The notes under the pieces were generated by a model, which was not told where the DNA came from, did no database searches, and saw nothing but the letters and a program-made list of their open reading frames with translations. Shown piece by piece: positions 1 to 4,634 of a DNA stretch of 5,266 nt. The DNA is from Candidatus Iainarchaeum sp. (lineage in GTDB: Archaea > Iainarchaeota > Iainarchaeia > JAADDC01). Location: contig JAADDC010000068.1 in assembly GCA_013154145.1 (NCBI GenBank), forward strand, positions 1 to 5,266. Reading direction: 5' to 3'. Position 1 is the stretch's first letter. Every line of letters starts with the position of its first letter. A program made the position numbers and the translations under genes.

Positions 1-74
1 AGCCCCGGGCGGGATTCGAACCCGCGACCTCCCGCTTACAAGGCGGGCGCTCTGCCGGGCTGAGCTACCGGGGC
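1..74 (-). tRNA. tRNA-Thr (anticodon TGT)
   Basis: Read on the minus strand, a full cloverleaf is visible. The acceptor strands GCCCCGG (74 to 68) and CCGGGGC pair over 7 bp. The D arm contains TAGCTCAG. The anticodon stem CCCGC/GCGGG encloses the loop CTTGTAA, giving anticodon TGT (reads ACA, threonine). The T arm carries the standard GGTTCGAATCC. The discriminator base is T, which fits archaeal tRNA-Thr. It falls on the first base of the window, so whether CCA is encoded cannot be seen. No intron is present. It lies 27 bp downstream of tRNA-Leu on the same strand with no TATA box between, so the two are probably processed from one transcript. Confidence 0.96.
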
Positions 75-101
75 GACCGCTGGCTCGGCTATCGGTTGTT
101 A

Positions 102-184
102 TGCGGGGGGTGGGATTCGAACCCACGAAGGCCTGAGCCAGCGGGTCCTAAGCCCGCCCCCTTTGGCCGCTCGGGCACCCCCGC
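102..184 (-). tRNA. tRNA-Leu (anticodon TAG)
   Basis: This is a class II tRNA with a long variable arm, read on the minus strand. The acceptor GCGGGGG (184 to 178) pairs with CCCCCGC (109 to 103). The anticodon stem GCGGG/CCCGC holds the loop CTTAGGA, so the anticodon is TAG (reads CUA, leucine). The variable arm follows. The T arm is GTGGG-TTCGAAT-CCCAC (126 to 110), and the discriminator is A at 102. The bases after it are TAAC, so CCA is not encoded and must be added enzymatically. No intron is seen. No TATA-like box lies directly upstream of 184. The nearest good one on this strand is at 424-437, so the gene is probably transcribed with the structured region 185-407 as leader. Confidence 0.96.
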
Positions 185-315
185 ATCGGATCCCGCGAGC
201 GGGTCCGGTCTGACGACCGGACGCACTTGGGGTCGTGTTCGGGCGGTCGAGCGGAGCACCGACCCCTGATGCGACCGATCTTCGATCGGCCTCGGCCCGT
301 GGTCAACCGGCGGGC

Positions 316-347
316 CGGTTGCTGGGGTTCTAGGGGCGGAGCCCCAG
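316..347. repeat. Hairpin repeat, copy A
   Basis: The 14-base CGGTTGCTGGGGTT (316-329) recurs exactly at 902-915. In both places it is followed after a short variable stretch by GCCCCAG (341-347 here), so CTGGGG and CCCCAG form a 6-bp hairpin stem. The loop in this copy is 14 nt, against 9 nt in copy B. The two copies lie in the same orientation, one on each side of the relBE-like pair. This copy overlaps the tRNA-Leu-like segment. Confidence 0.6.
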
Positions 348-369
348 TTGGCAGGTTGGACACCCCCGC
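341..369 (-). other. tRNA-Leu-like 5' segment, possible tRNA relic
   Basis: On the minus strand the 29 bases from 369 to 341 align without gaps to the first 29 bases of the neighbouring tRNA-Leu (184 to 156) with 23 identities. The identical part includes the acceptor strand GCGGGGG and most of the D-arm region (GCCAA, GGGGC). Just downstream come a CTAG-containing loop flanked by CTGGGG and CCCCAG, then a 7-bp hairpin (321 to 304) where a class II tRNA has its variable arm. No GGTTCGAATCC and no 3' acceptor strand follow, so it is not an intact tRNA. Both sequences are GC-rich, which raises chance similarity. Confidence 0.35.
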
Positions 370-407
370 AACCGGTGCTCCGTGTTACAAATTTCAAAAG
401 AAGAAAC

Positions 408-476
408 TTAAAGCTTCCAGAGGCGTTTATATATTTTCTTTCTGTGCTTGATCATGAGGACTATGATATCTTTTTT
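408..476 (-). pseudogene. Displaced 3' end of the relE-like toxin (+1 frame)
   Basis: Reading the minus strand one base later than the open frame gives DIIVLMIKHRKKIYKRLW and then KL and a TAA stop at 410-408. This is the standard end of a RelE protein, with HRKKIY matching the conserved basic/aromatic catalytic segment. Removing one base restores a continuous 87-residue toxin, a normal family length. The likeliest site is the A6 run (T6 at 471-476 on the plus strand). A position near 484-490 also works and gives IIIDLDPKKKDIIVL. Confidence 0.75.
424..437 (-). promoter_or_regulatory. TATA box directed at the structured region and tRNA genes
   Basis: On the minus strand the sequence reads AAAATATATAAACG, preceded by the purine-rich GAAAG, which resembles an archaeal BRE plus TATA box. 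With the usual spacing of about 26 nt from the box centre, transcription would begin near 405, just before the GC-rich region. The box lies inside the last codons of the toxin gene as it would read if restored. It is the only convincing TATA element upstream of the two tRNA genes. Confidence 0.5.
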
Positions 477-672
477 CTTGGGGTCGTAGATCAATGATAA
501 TTCGGTAGTCCCCGACACGAACTTTGCGGTAGGGGAGATTTACAAGAGGTTCCGAGTGTTTTAAGGGATCTTGTTTTAGTAGCTCCAACTTTTTGCGTAT
601 GCGCCGGAGAACGTTCTCAGGTAGCTTTTTAGCATCCTTCAGCACCTCTTTACTAAATTTAATCTTCCACAC
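427..672 (-). CDS. RelE/ParE-superfamily mRNA-interferase-type toxin, frameshifted near the C-terminus
   Basis: This small basic protein has the fold signature of RelE-type toxins: MWKIKFSKEVLKDAKKLP at the start, then a basic helix (about residues 22-33), then YRKVRVGDYRIIIDL (residues 48-62). Family members cut mRNA in the ribosomal A site and are neutralised by the partner antitoxin. The start is GTG at 672, overlapping the last 14 bases of the upstream antitoxin gene, as is typical of such operons. The open frame gives 81 residues, but after about residue 62-67 it turns into RYHSPHDQAQKENI, unlike the family. The expected C-terminus lies in the +1 frame (see 408-476), so this reading lacks the HRKxxY region that supplies catalytic Arg and Tyr residues in RelE toxins. 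The product as written is probably inactive. The alternative is an assembly or sequencing error at the A6 run. Confidence 0.75.
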   Translation of the reverse strand: MWKIKFSKEVLKDAKKLPENVLRRIRKKLELLKQDPLKHSEPLVNLPYRKVRVGDYRIIIDLRPQEKRYHSPHDQAQKENI

Positions 673-868
673 CAGCGTCCCTCCAGAAGTCCTTCTCCGA
701 GATGAGATCTTTTTCTGAAGCTCGTCTCTTGAGCTCCTTTATGATCTCTGTGTCGATGATTCCCTCGTCGTCGTAGGCAATGCCGAGCGCCTCCTCTATG
801 ATGCGCAACCTCGTATTGATCTCCCTGAGGGTTCGGACGATTTCCTCGGTGCCTGTCACCGTCACCAT
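659..868 (-). CDS. RelB-like antitoxin of the RelBE-type pair
   Basis: This is a 69-residue acidic protein immediately upstream of, and overlapping by 14 bp, the RelE-like toxin gene. Residues about 8-29 (EEIVRTLREINTRLRIIEEA) look like an amphipathic coiled-coil helix, as seen in the N-termini of archaeal RelB-like proteins. The C-terminal half (IIKELKRRASEKDLISEKDFW, about residues 42-62) is charged and helical, suited to wrapping around the toxin. The ATG start at 868 is supported by a TATA box at 891-898, which places the transcription start at about the ATG itself, so the mRNA is probably leaderless. Antitoxins of this type usually repress their own operon, and the repeated hairpin at 902-928 is a possible site, though that is inference. 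Assignment rests mainly on context and length, because RelB sequences are poorly conserved. Confidence 0.7.
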   Translation of the reverse strand: MVTVTGTEEIVRTLREINTRLRIIEEALGIAYDDEGIIDTEIIKELKRRASEKDLISEKDFWRDAGVED

Positions 869-890
869 GTTATAAGTCTGAACTTTTCTC

Positions 891-898
891 TATTAAAA
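891..898 (-). promoter_or_regulatory. TATA box of the relBE-like operon
   Basis: The minus strand reads TTTTAATA, centred about 26 nt upstream of the antitoxin ATG at 868. That is the canonical archaeal TATA-to-start distance, so the transcript would begin at or next to the start codon. No Shine-Dalgarno sequence precedes the ATG, which agrees with a leaderless message. Confidence 0.55.
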
Positions 899-901
899 CA
901 G

Positions 902-928
902 CGGTTGCTGGGGTTACCACCGCCCCAG
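902..928. repeat. Hairpin repeat, copy B, in the divergent promoter region
   Basis: CGGTTGCTGGGGTT (902-915) and GCCCCAG (922-928) repeat copy A at 316-347, with CTGGGG (908-913) and CCCCAG (923-928) forming the stem. The copy begins 4 bp behind the TATA box of the toxin-antitoxin operon and ends about 20 bp before the TATA box of the glycosidase-like gene. It could therefore be an operator shared by the two divergent promoters, or a boundary repeat of an inserted segment. Confidence 0.6.
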
Positions 929-942
929 GATCTAATGAGGTC

Positions 943-958
943 GGGAAGCTTTTTATTA
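943..958 (+). promoter_or_regulatory. BRE/TATA promoter of the glycosidase-like gene
   Basis: GGGAAGC (943-949) followed by TTTTTATTA (950-958) resembles an archaeal BRE plus TATA box. The centre near 954 predicts transcription starting around 979-981. That coincides with the second in-frame GTG (979) and suggests a leaderless mRNA starting there rather than at GTG 973. Confidence 0.5.
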
Positions 959-972
959 GGGCTGAACGATAG

Positions 973-3105
973 GTGGTTGTGGAGTGGTGGAAGAAGCCCC
1001 TCAGGATACTGCAGTTTAATATAGAGGACCGCTACGGAACCCCCCTCCTGAGGGTCCGCTCCGAAGACGTGGTGAAGCTTGCCGAGGAGATCTCCGCCGA
1101 CGCCATCGTCGTCTTCGCCCGGGATCCCTGGGGGAGGGCCTTCTACAGGGGGTCCAAGGTCCACCCGCCACACCCCCAGCTGAAGGAAGACTTCGTGAGG
1201 AACCTCATCCAGCTCGCCCACGAGAGGGGCATCAGGGTCATCCTCATGGTGGGACACACGGCGGACCAGTATTACTTCTTCAAGCACACAGACTGGGCAC
1301 AGGTGAACGCCCGGGACGAGTACATCCACCTGGAACACATCCCCGCCGAGGAAAAGCGCGTCGTCCCCGACTGGCCCCTGATGTGCATCAATTCACCCTT
1401 TATAGACGTGATAAAGGAAGAGGTGCGGGAAGCCATAGAGATGGGCGCCGACATGATCTTCTTCGACTCCTTCCGTTACCAGCCGGACTTCGTGAGAGCC
1501 TGTTACTGCAAACACTGTCGGGAGAAGTTTAGGAGGGACACGGGCCTGGAGATGATAGAAGAACCCCTCTGGTTTGACTCCCGCTGGAGGACGCTCTGGG
1601 AGTGGCGCTACGACAGCACCGTGGAGCGGCTGGTGGAGCTCAAGGAGGTGGCGGGGAACGTCCCCGTTATGTATAACTCCCATCCGGCGGGCTGGTCCGG
1701 CCGCATGAACCGGGTGGCCGAGAGGGCCCGGGCCGCCATTGACTTCGTCTTCGCCGAGGCCTCCGAGACGGACCACCAGCCACCGGGCTTCATCTCCGAG
1801 ATGGTGAAGCTCAGCAGGGCCCTCTCCAAGAAGCCCGTGGCGGCCTCCCGCAACTACTTCCACATGTATAGAACCACTGCTCCCACCACGGCCGCCGCCA
1901 TCCGCCAGGGCTTGAGGGAGTCCATGGTGGCGGGCGGCAACGTCTGGATACTTTTCTTTGGCAACGAGTTCTCCCAGAACGGCGTGAGGGTGAGTGCCGT
2001 CAAGGAGGTCTTCGAAGAGCACAGGAAGATAGAAGAGTACCTGGACGCGGAGCCCTACCGCTACATAGGAATACTCTTCTCGGGCTCCACCATGGACCAC
2101 TACGGCAGGGACCACCCCTACGGCTACGTGGACGAGGTGAGGGGCTTCTACTACGCCCTCAGTCACTCTCAACTGCCCGTCCAGTTCATTTCCGAGCTCG
2201 ATCCCTACGAGATCAGGGACTACGAGCTGCTCATACTCCCCAACACCGTCTGCGTGTCCCGATCGTTAGAACGTGAGATCAGGGCCTACGTGGCGGAGGG
2301 CGGAAAGCTGCTCTCCACCTTCCTGAGCTCCGCCTGGCCCGAGTGCATAAAGCAACACGGCCTTTCCCTCTCGGACGTCCTGGGAGTGAGGTTGAAAGGA
2401 TTGCTGAGGGTTCCCTGGAGCTACGTCCACGTCCCGGAGTTTGGCATAGACTACCCCGTGGTCATGGGCGACATGGACTACTCCTTCACCAAAAGAAGGA
2501 CTGAGCACCGGATGGCCTGGCACACGATGGTGGAGGCCGAGGGAAAGGGCATCGGCCGCATAGGCTTCATTTCCCAGTGGAGCGGCCCCGAGTACACCCT
2601 CGGGAGATCTCCCCCGCCCCTAGGAAGCTTCATGGACCTGCCCTTTGTGGTGGAGAACCGCTACAGCGAGGGGAAGAGCATTTACTTCACGGGGCAGGTG
2701 GGCCGCCACTACTGGAGGACGGGCCTGCCCGTCTTCAGGAAGATGATACTGGAGGGGCTGAAGAGGCTCATCAAACCCCCAGAAATGAGGGTGGAGGCCC
2801 CGGACACCGTCCAGGTGGAGTACTACCGCCAGGGGGAGCGCTGGATCCTCCACGTGCTCAACCACTCCTACAACCAGCGGATCATATCCACGTCCATCGG
2901 CAGGTCCAAGCACGCCCTGCCACCCTTCTCCTCCACGGGCACCGTCCACCCCATCCGGGAGGTCATCCCCGTGGACGTGAAGGTGAAGCTGCCGCCCGGC
3001 AGGTGGAGGGTCCACTACCCCCTGAGGGATAAAACCGACGTGGTGGAGGGTTCCATCGAGCTGAAGGTGAAGGAGTACGAGGTGCTGGTTCTCGATCCCC
3101 TTTAA
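973..3105 (+). CDS. GHL6-type glycoside-hydrolase-like protein with beta-galactosidase trimerisation-like domain
   Basis: The predicted protein has 710 residues with no signal peptide or membrane segment, so it is probably cytoplasmic. Residues about 10-340 look like a TIM barrel of the hypothetical glycosyl hydrolase 6 group: RILQFNIED, then GIRVILMVGH (86-95), then ADMIFFDSF (159-167) with D165 where related barrels place a catalytic Asp. The Cys-rich CYCKHC (177-182), common in this group, follows. E262 or E265 (FAEASETD) are further acidic candidates. Residues about 361-530 (YIGILFSGS, YELLILPN, YVAEGGKLL) resemble the GH42 trimerisation/ThuA-like Rossmann domain. The last 100 residues are beta-rich, like a C-terminal sandwich. 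The substrate cannot be told from sequence; hydrolysis or modification of a sugar conjugate is inference. The start is GTG 973 or, favoured by the promoter position, GTG 979; no in-frame ATG lies near. proS follows after 23 bp. Confidence 0.8.
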   Translation: MVVEWWKKPLRILQFNIEDRYGTPLLRVRSEDVVKLAEEISADAIVVFARDPWGRAFYRGSKVHPPHPQLKEDFVRNLIQLAHERGIRVILMVGHTADQYYFFKHTDWAQVNARDEYIHLEHIPAEEKRVVPDWPLMCINSPFIDVIKEEVREAIEMGADMIFFDSFRYQPDFVRACYCKHCREKFRRDTGLEMIEEPLWFDSRWRTLWEWRYDSTVERLVELKEVAGNVPVMYNSHPAGWSGRMNRVAERARAAIDFVFAEASETDHQPPGFISEMVKLSRALSKKPVAASRNYFHMYRTTAPTTAAAIRQGLRESMVAGGNVWILFFGNEFSQNGVRVSAVKEVFEEHRKIEEYLDAEPYRYIGILFSGSTMDHYGRDHPYGYVDEVRGFYYALSHSQLPVQFISELDPYEIRDYELLILPNTVCVSRSLEREIRAYVAEGGKLLSTFLSSAWPECIKQHGLSLSDVLGVRLKGLLRVPWSYVHVPEFGIDYPVVMGDMDYSFTKRRTEHRMAWHTMVEAEGKGIGRIGFISQWSGPEYTLGRSPPPLGSFMDLPFVVENRYSEGKSIYFTGQVGRHYWRTGLPVFRKMILEGLKRLIKPPEMRVEAPDTVQVEYYRQGERWILHVLNHSYNQRIISTSIGRSKHALPPFSSTGTVHPIREVIPVDVKVKLPPGRWRVHYPLRDKTDVVEGSIELKVKEYEVLVLDPL

Positions 3106-3112
3106 CCATTTC

Positions 3113-3117
3113 GAGGG
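3113..3117 (+). promoter_or_regulatory. Possible Shine-Dalgarno of proS
   Basis: GAGGG lies 11 bases before the proS ATG, a slightly long spacing, within the 23-bp gap after the previous stop codon. An internal ribosome site is what an operon gene would need, and no strong TATA box is present in the gap. A TTTAA at 3101-3105 is only a weak candidate. Confidence 0.35.
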
Positions 3118-3128
3118 ATCTTTGTAGC

Positions 3129-4577
3129 ATGGGAGAGGAGCTGGGGGTCAGCACGAGAAAAGAAGAGAACTTTTCCCAGTGGTACCTGGAAGTGGTTCGG
3201 AAGGGAGGCTTCGCCGATCAGAGGACCCCCGTGAAGGGATGCGACGTCTTCATGCCCTGGGGCTTCGGCATCTGGGAGAACATACAGTCAATTGCGGACC
3301 CCATGTTTAAGGAGAGGGGTGTGAAGAACGCCTACTTCCCCCTCTTCATCCCCAAGTCCCTGTTAGAAAAGGAGGCCGAGCACTTCGAGGGCTTCGTGCC
3401 GGAGGTGGCGTGGGTAACGAGAGGGGGCGACAGGGAGCTGGACGAGTGGCTGGCCATACGCCCCACCTCCGAGACCATCATGTACTACACCTTCTCCAAG
3501 TGGATCTCCTCCTACAGGGATTTACCCCTGAGGATTAACCAGTGGGTGAACGTGGTCCGCTGGGAAACCAAGGCCACCAAGCCCTTCCTGAGGAGCAGGG
3601 AGTTCCTCTGGCAGGAAGGACACACGGTCCACGCCAGCTGGGAAGAGGCCAAACGAGAGGTGGACGAGATGATAGAAGTTTATTCCAAGATCTTTGACGA
3701 GTACCTGGCCCTGCCCTTCCTCATACTCAAAAGAACCGAGAACGACAAGTTCGCGGGGGCAGACTTCACCGTGGCCTTCGACACCTTCGTCCCCGAGGCA
3801 GGGAGGGTGCTCCAGCTGGGCACCGTTCACCATCTGGGCCAGAACTTCTCCAAGCCCTTCGAGATAACCTTCAAGGACAGGGACCAGAAGGTAAAGTACG
3901 CGTATCAAACGTCCTGGGGCTTCTCCACGAGGCTCATCGGGGCGGTAATTGCCGTCCACGGCGACGACAGGGGAGCCGTGATCCCCCCGAGGGTGGCGCC
4001 CGTCCAGGTGGTCATCGTCCCCATCCTCTTCAAAGGTAAGGAAGAGCCTGTCCTCAAAGCTGCCAGGGAGCTTCTGGAGAAGTTGAAGGAGATAGGCGTG
4101 AGGGTGGAGCTGGACGACAGGGAGGACAAGACGCCCGGCTGGAAGTTCAACGAGTGGGAGCTCAAGGGCGTTCCCCTGAGGATAGAAGTGGGTCCCAGGG
4201 ACGTGGAGAAGGGTGGTTTCACGGTTGTTAGAAGGGACACGGGAGAGAAGCGCTTCGAAGCGGAGGTGGAAAGGGTTCCGGAGCTTCTAGAAGAGATCCA
4301 GAGAAGTCTCAGGGAGAGGGCCTGGAAGAGACTTGAAGAATCAATCGTGGTGGTGGAGGACCTGGAAGGAGTAAAAAGAGCCGTTGAGGAGAAGAAGATA
4401 GCCAAGACCTATTGGTGTGGCAGGGACGAGTGCGAGTTTGGCGTGAAGGAGGAGATAGGAGCGGAGATAAGGGGCACCCGCTACGACGTGGACGAGAGCG
4501 AGGAAGCAAAGAACAAGAAGTGCTTCTTCTGCGGCAGGGAAGCCAAGTTTACCGTCTACATCGCCAAGAGCTGGTAA
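3129..4577 (+). CDS. proS: Prolyl-tRNA synthetase, archaeal/eukaryotic type
   Basis: This cytoplasmic class II aminoacyl-tRNA synthetase charges tRNA-Pro with proline using ATP. Its 482 residues match the short archaeal-type enzyme without the bacterial editing insertion. The catalytic core shows motif 1 around VKGCDVFMPWGFGIWENIQ (35-53), RPTSE (111-115), motif 2 with R144-W-E and REFLWQEGH (157-165), HHLGQNF (234-240) and motif 3 TSWGFSTRLIGAVI (261-274) with R268. The anticodon-binding domain runs from about PPRVAPVQVVIVPI (286-299) to residue 385. The C-terminal zinc-binding domain supplies four cysteines, C430, C435, C465 and C468. The protein ends in AKSW, whereas enzymes of this type usually end in tyrosine. 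The ATG at 3129 gives the normal family N-terminus. The gene probably shares a transcript with the upstream glycosidase-like gene. Confidence 0.97.
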   Translation: MGEELGVSTRKEENFSQWYLEVVRKGGFADQRTPVKGCDVFMPWGFGIWENIQSIADPMFKERGVKNAYFPLFIPKSLLEKEAEHFEGFVPEVAWVTRGGDRELDEWLAIRPTSETIMYYTFSKWISSYRDLPLRINQWVNVVRWETKATKPFLRSREFLWQEGHTVHASWEEAKREVDEMIEVYSKIFDEYLALPFLILKRTENDKFAGADFTVAFDTFVPEAGRVLQLGTVHHLGQNFSKPFEITFKDRDQKVKYAYQTSWGFSTRLIGAVIAVHGDDRGAVIPPRVAPVQVVIVPILFKGKEEPVLKAARELLEKLKEIGVRVELDDREDKTPGWKFNEWELKGVPLRIEVGPRDVEKGGFTVVRRDTGEKRFEAEVERVPELLEEIQRSLRERAWKRLEESIVVVEDLEGVKRAVEEKKIAKTYWCGRDECEFGVKEEIGAEIRGTRYDVDESEEAKNKKCFFCGREAKFTVYIAKSW

Positions 4578-4598
4578 ATTTTATCGGGTGGTAACAAT

Positions 4599-4610
4599 CC
4601 GAAATATAAA
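4599..4610 (+). promoter_or_regulatory. BRE/TATA promoter of the right-edge gene
   Basis: CCGAAATATAAA is close to the ideal archaeal BRE (CCGAAA) plus TATA box. Its centre near 4606 predicts transcription starting around 4632, two or three bases before the ATG at 4635, so the mRNA would be essentially leaderless. No Shine-Dalgarno sequence is seen in TATTACCAG just before the ATG. It is the best promoter match in the window and separates this gene from proS. Confidence 0.65.
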
Positions 4611-4634
4611 CCCCCAAACTAAAAATATTACCAG

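Larger units (their letters stand above)
185..407 (-). ncRNA. GC-rich structured region, candidate tRNA-operon leader or stable RNA
   Basis: No credible protein gene lies here, but the DNA is packed with perfect inverted repeats. They are an 8-bp hairpin at 203-222 (loop TGAC), 6 bp at 275-289 (loop TTC), 7 bp at 304-321 (loop CGGG) and CTGGGG/CCCCAG at 322-347. A 10-bp stem, CGGAGCACCG (252-261) with CGGTGCTCCG (373-382), could close the inner part as one domain of about 131 nt. CCGGTTGC (315-322) can also pair with GCAACCGG (368-375), so alternative folds compete. The minus strand is preferred because the TATA box at 424-437 points into it and the tRNAs follow on that strand. I could not match it to 5S rRNA, SRP RNA or RNase P RNA by their conserved motifs. 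Its function is unknown. Confidence 0.4.

Noticed and set aside
252..382. 5S rRNA, SRP RNA or RNase P RNA
   Set aside because: The length suits 5S, but the conserved CCCATCCCGAAC-type loop is absent. Neither the SRP GGAGCAG/GGAAG loop pair nor the RNase P GAGGAAAGTC motif is present on either strand.
89..397. Minus-strand 102-codon frame over tRNA-Leu and the structured region
   Set aside because: It reads straight through an intact tRNA gene and has Pro/Arg/Gly-rich, non-protein-like composition.
391..411. Pyrimidine-rich minus-strand stretch after the toxin as a terminator
   Set aside because: It contains only short T-runs interrupted by C and G and lies in the predicted start region of the next transcript, so I could not support it as a terminator.
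227..451. Plus-strand 74-codon frame across the GC-rich region
   Set aside because: It crosses the hairpins, the tRNA-like segment and the TATA box, has low-complexity Arg/Gly composition and resembles no protein. Long frames are expected in GC-rich RNA-coding DNA.
465..492. Programmed +1 frameshift in the toxin gene
   Set aside because: No rare-codon or stop-codon pause of the kind used for known +1 sites is visible, and RelE genes are not known for it. A one-base indel at A6 is simpler.
1393..2172. Long minus-strand frame (259 codons) opposite the glycosidase-like gene
   Set aside because: It is an antisense shadow of a GC-rich coding region. The plus-strand frame carries the recognisable domains.
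4578..4585. Short T-rich stretch after proS as an archaeal terminator
   Set aside because: ATTTTAT is too short and weak to call, with no long T-run or hairpin nearby.
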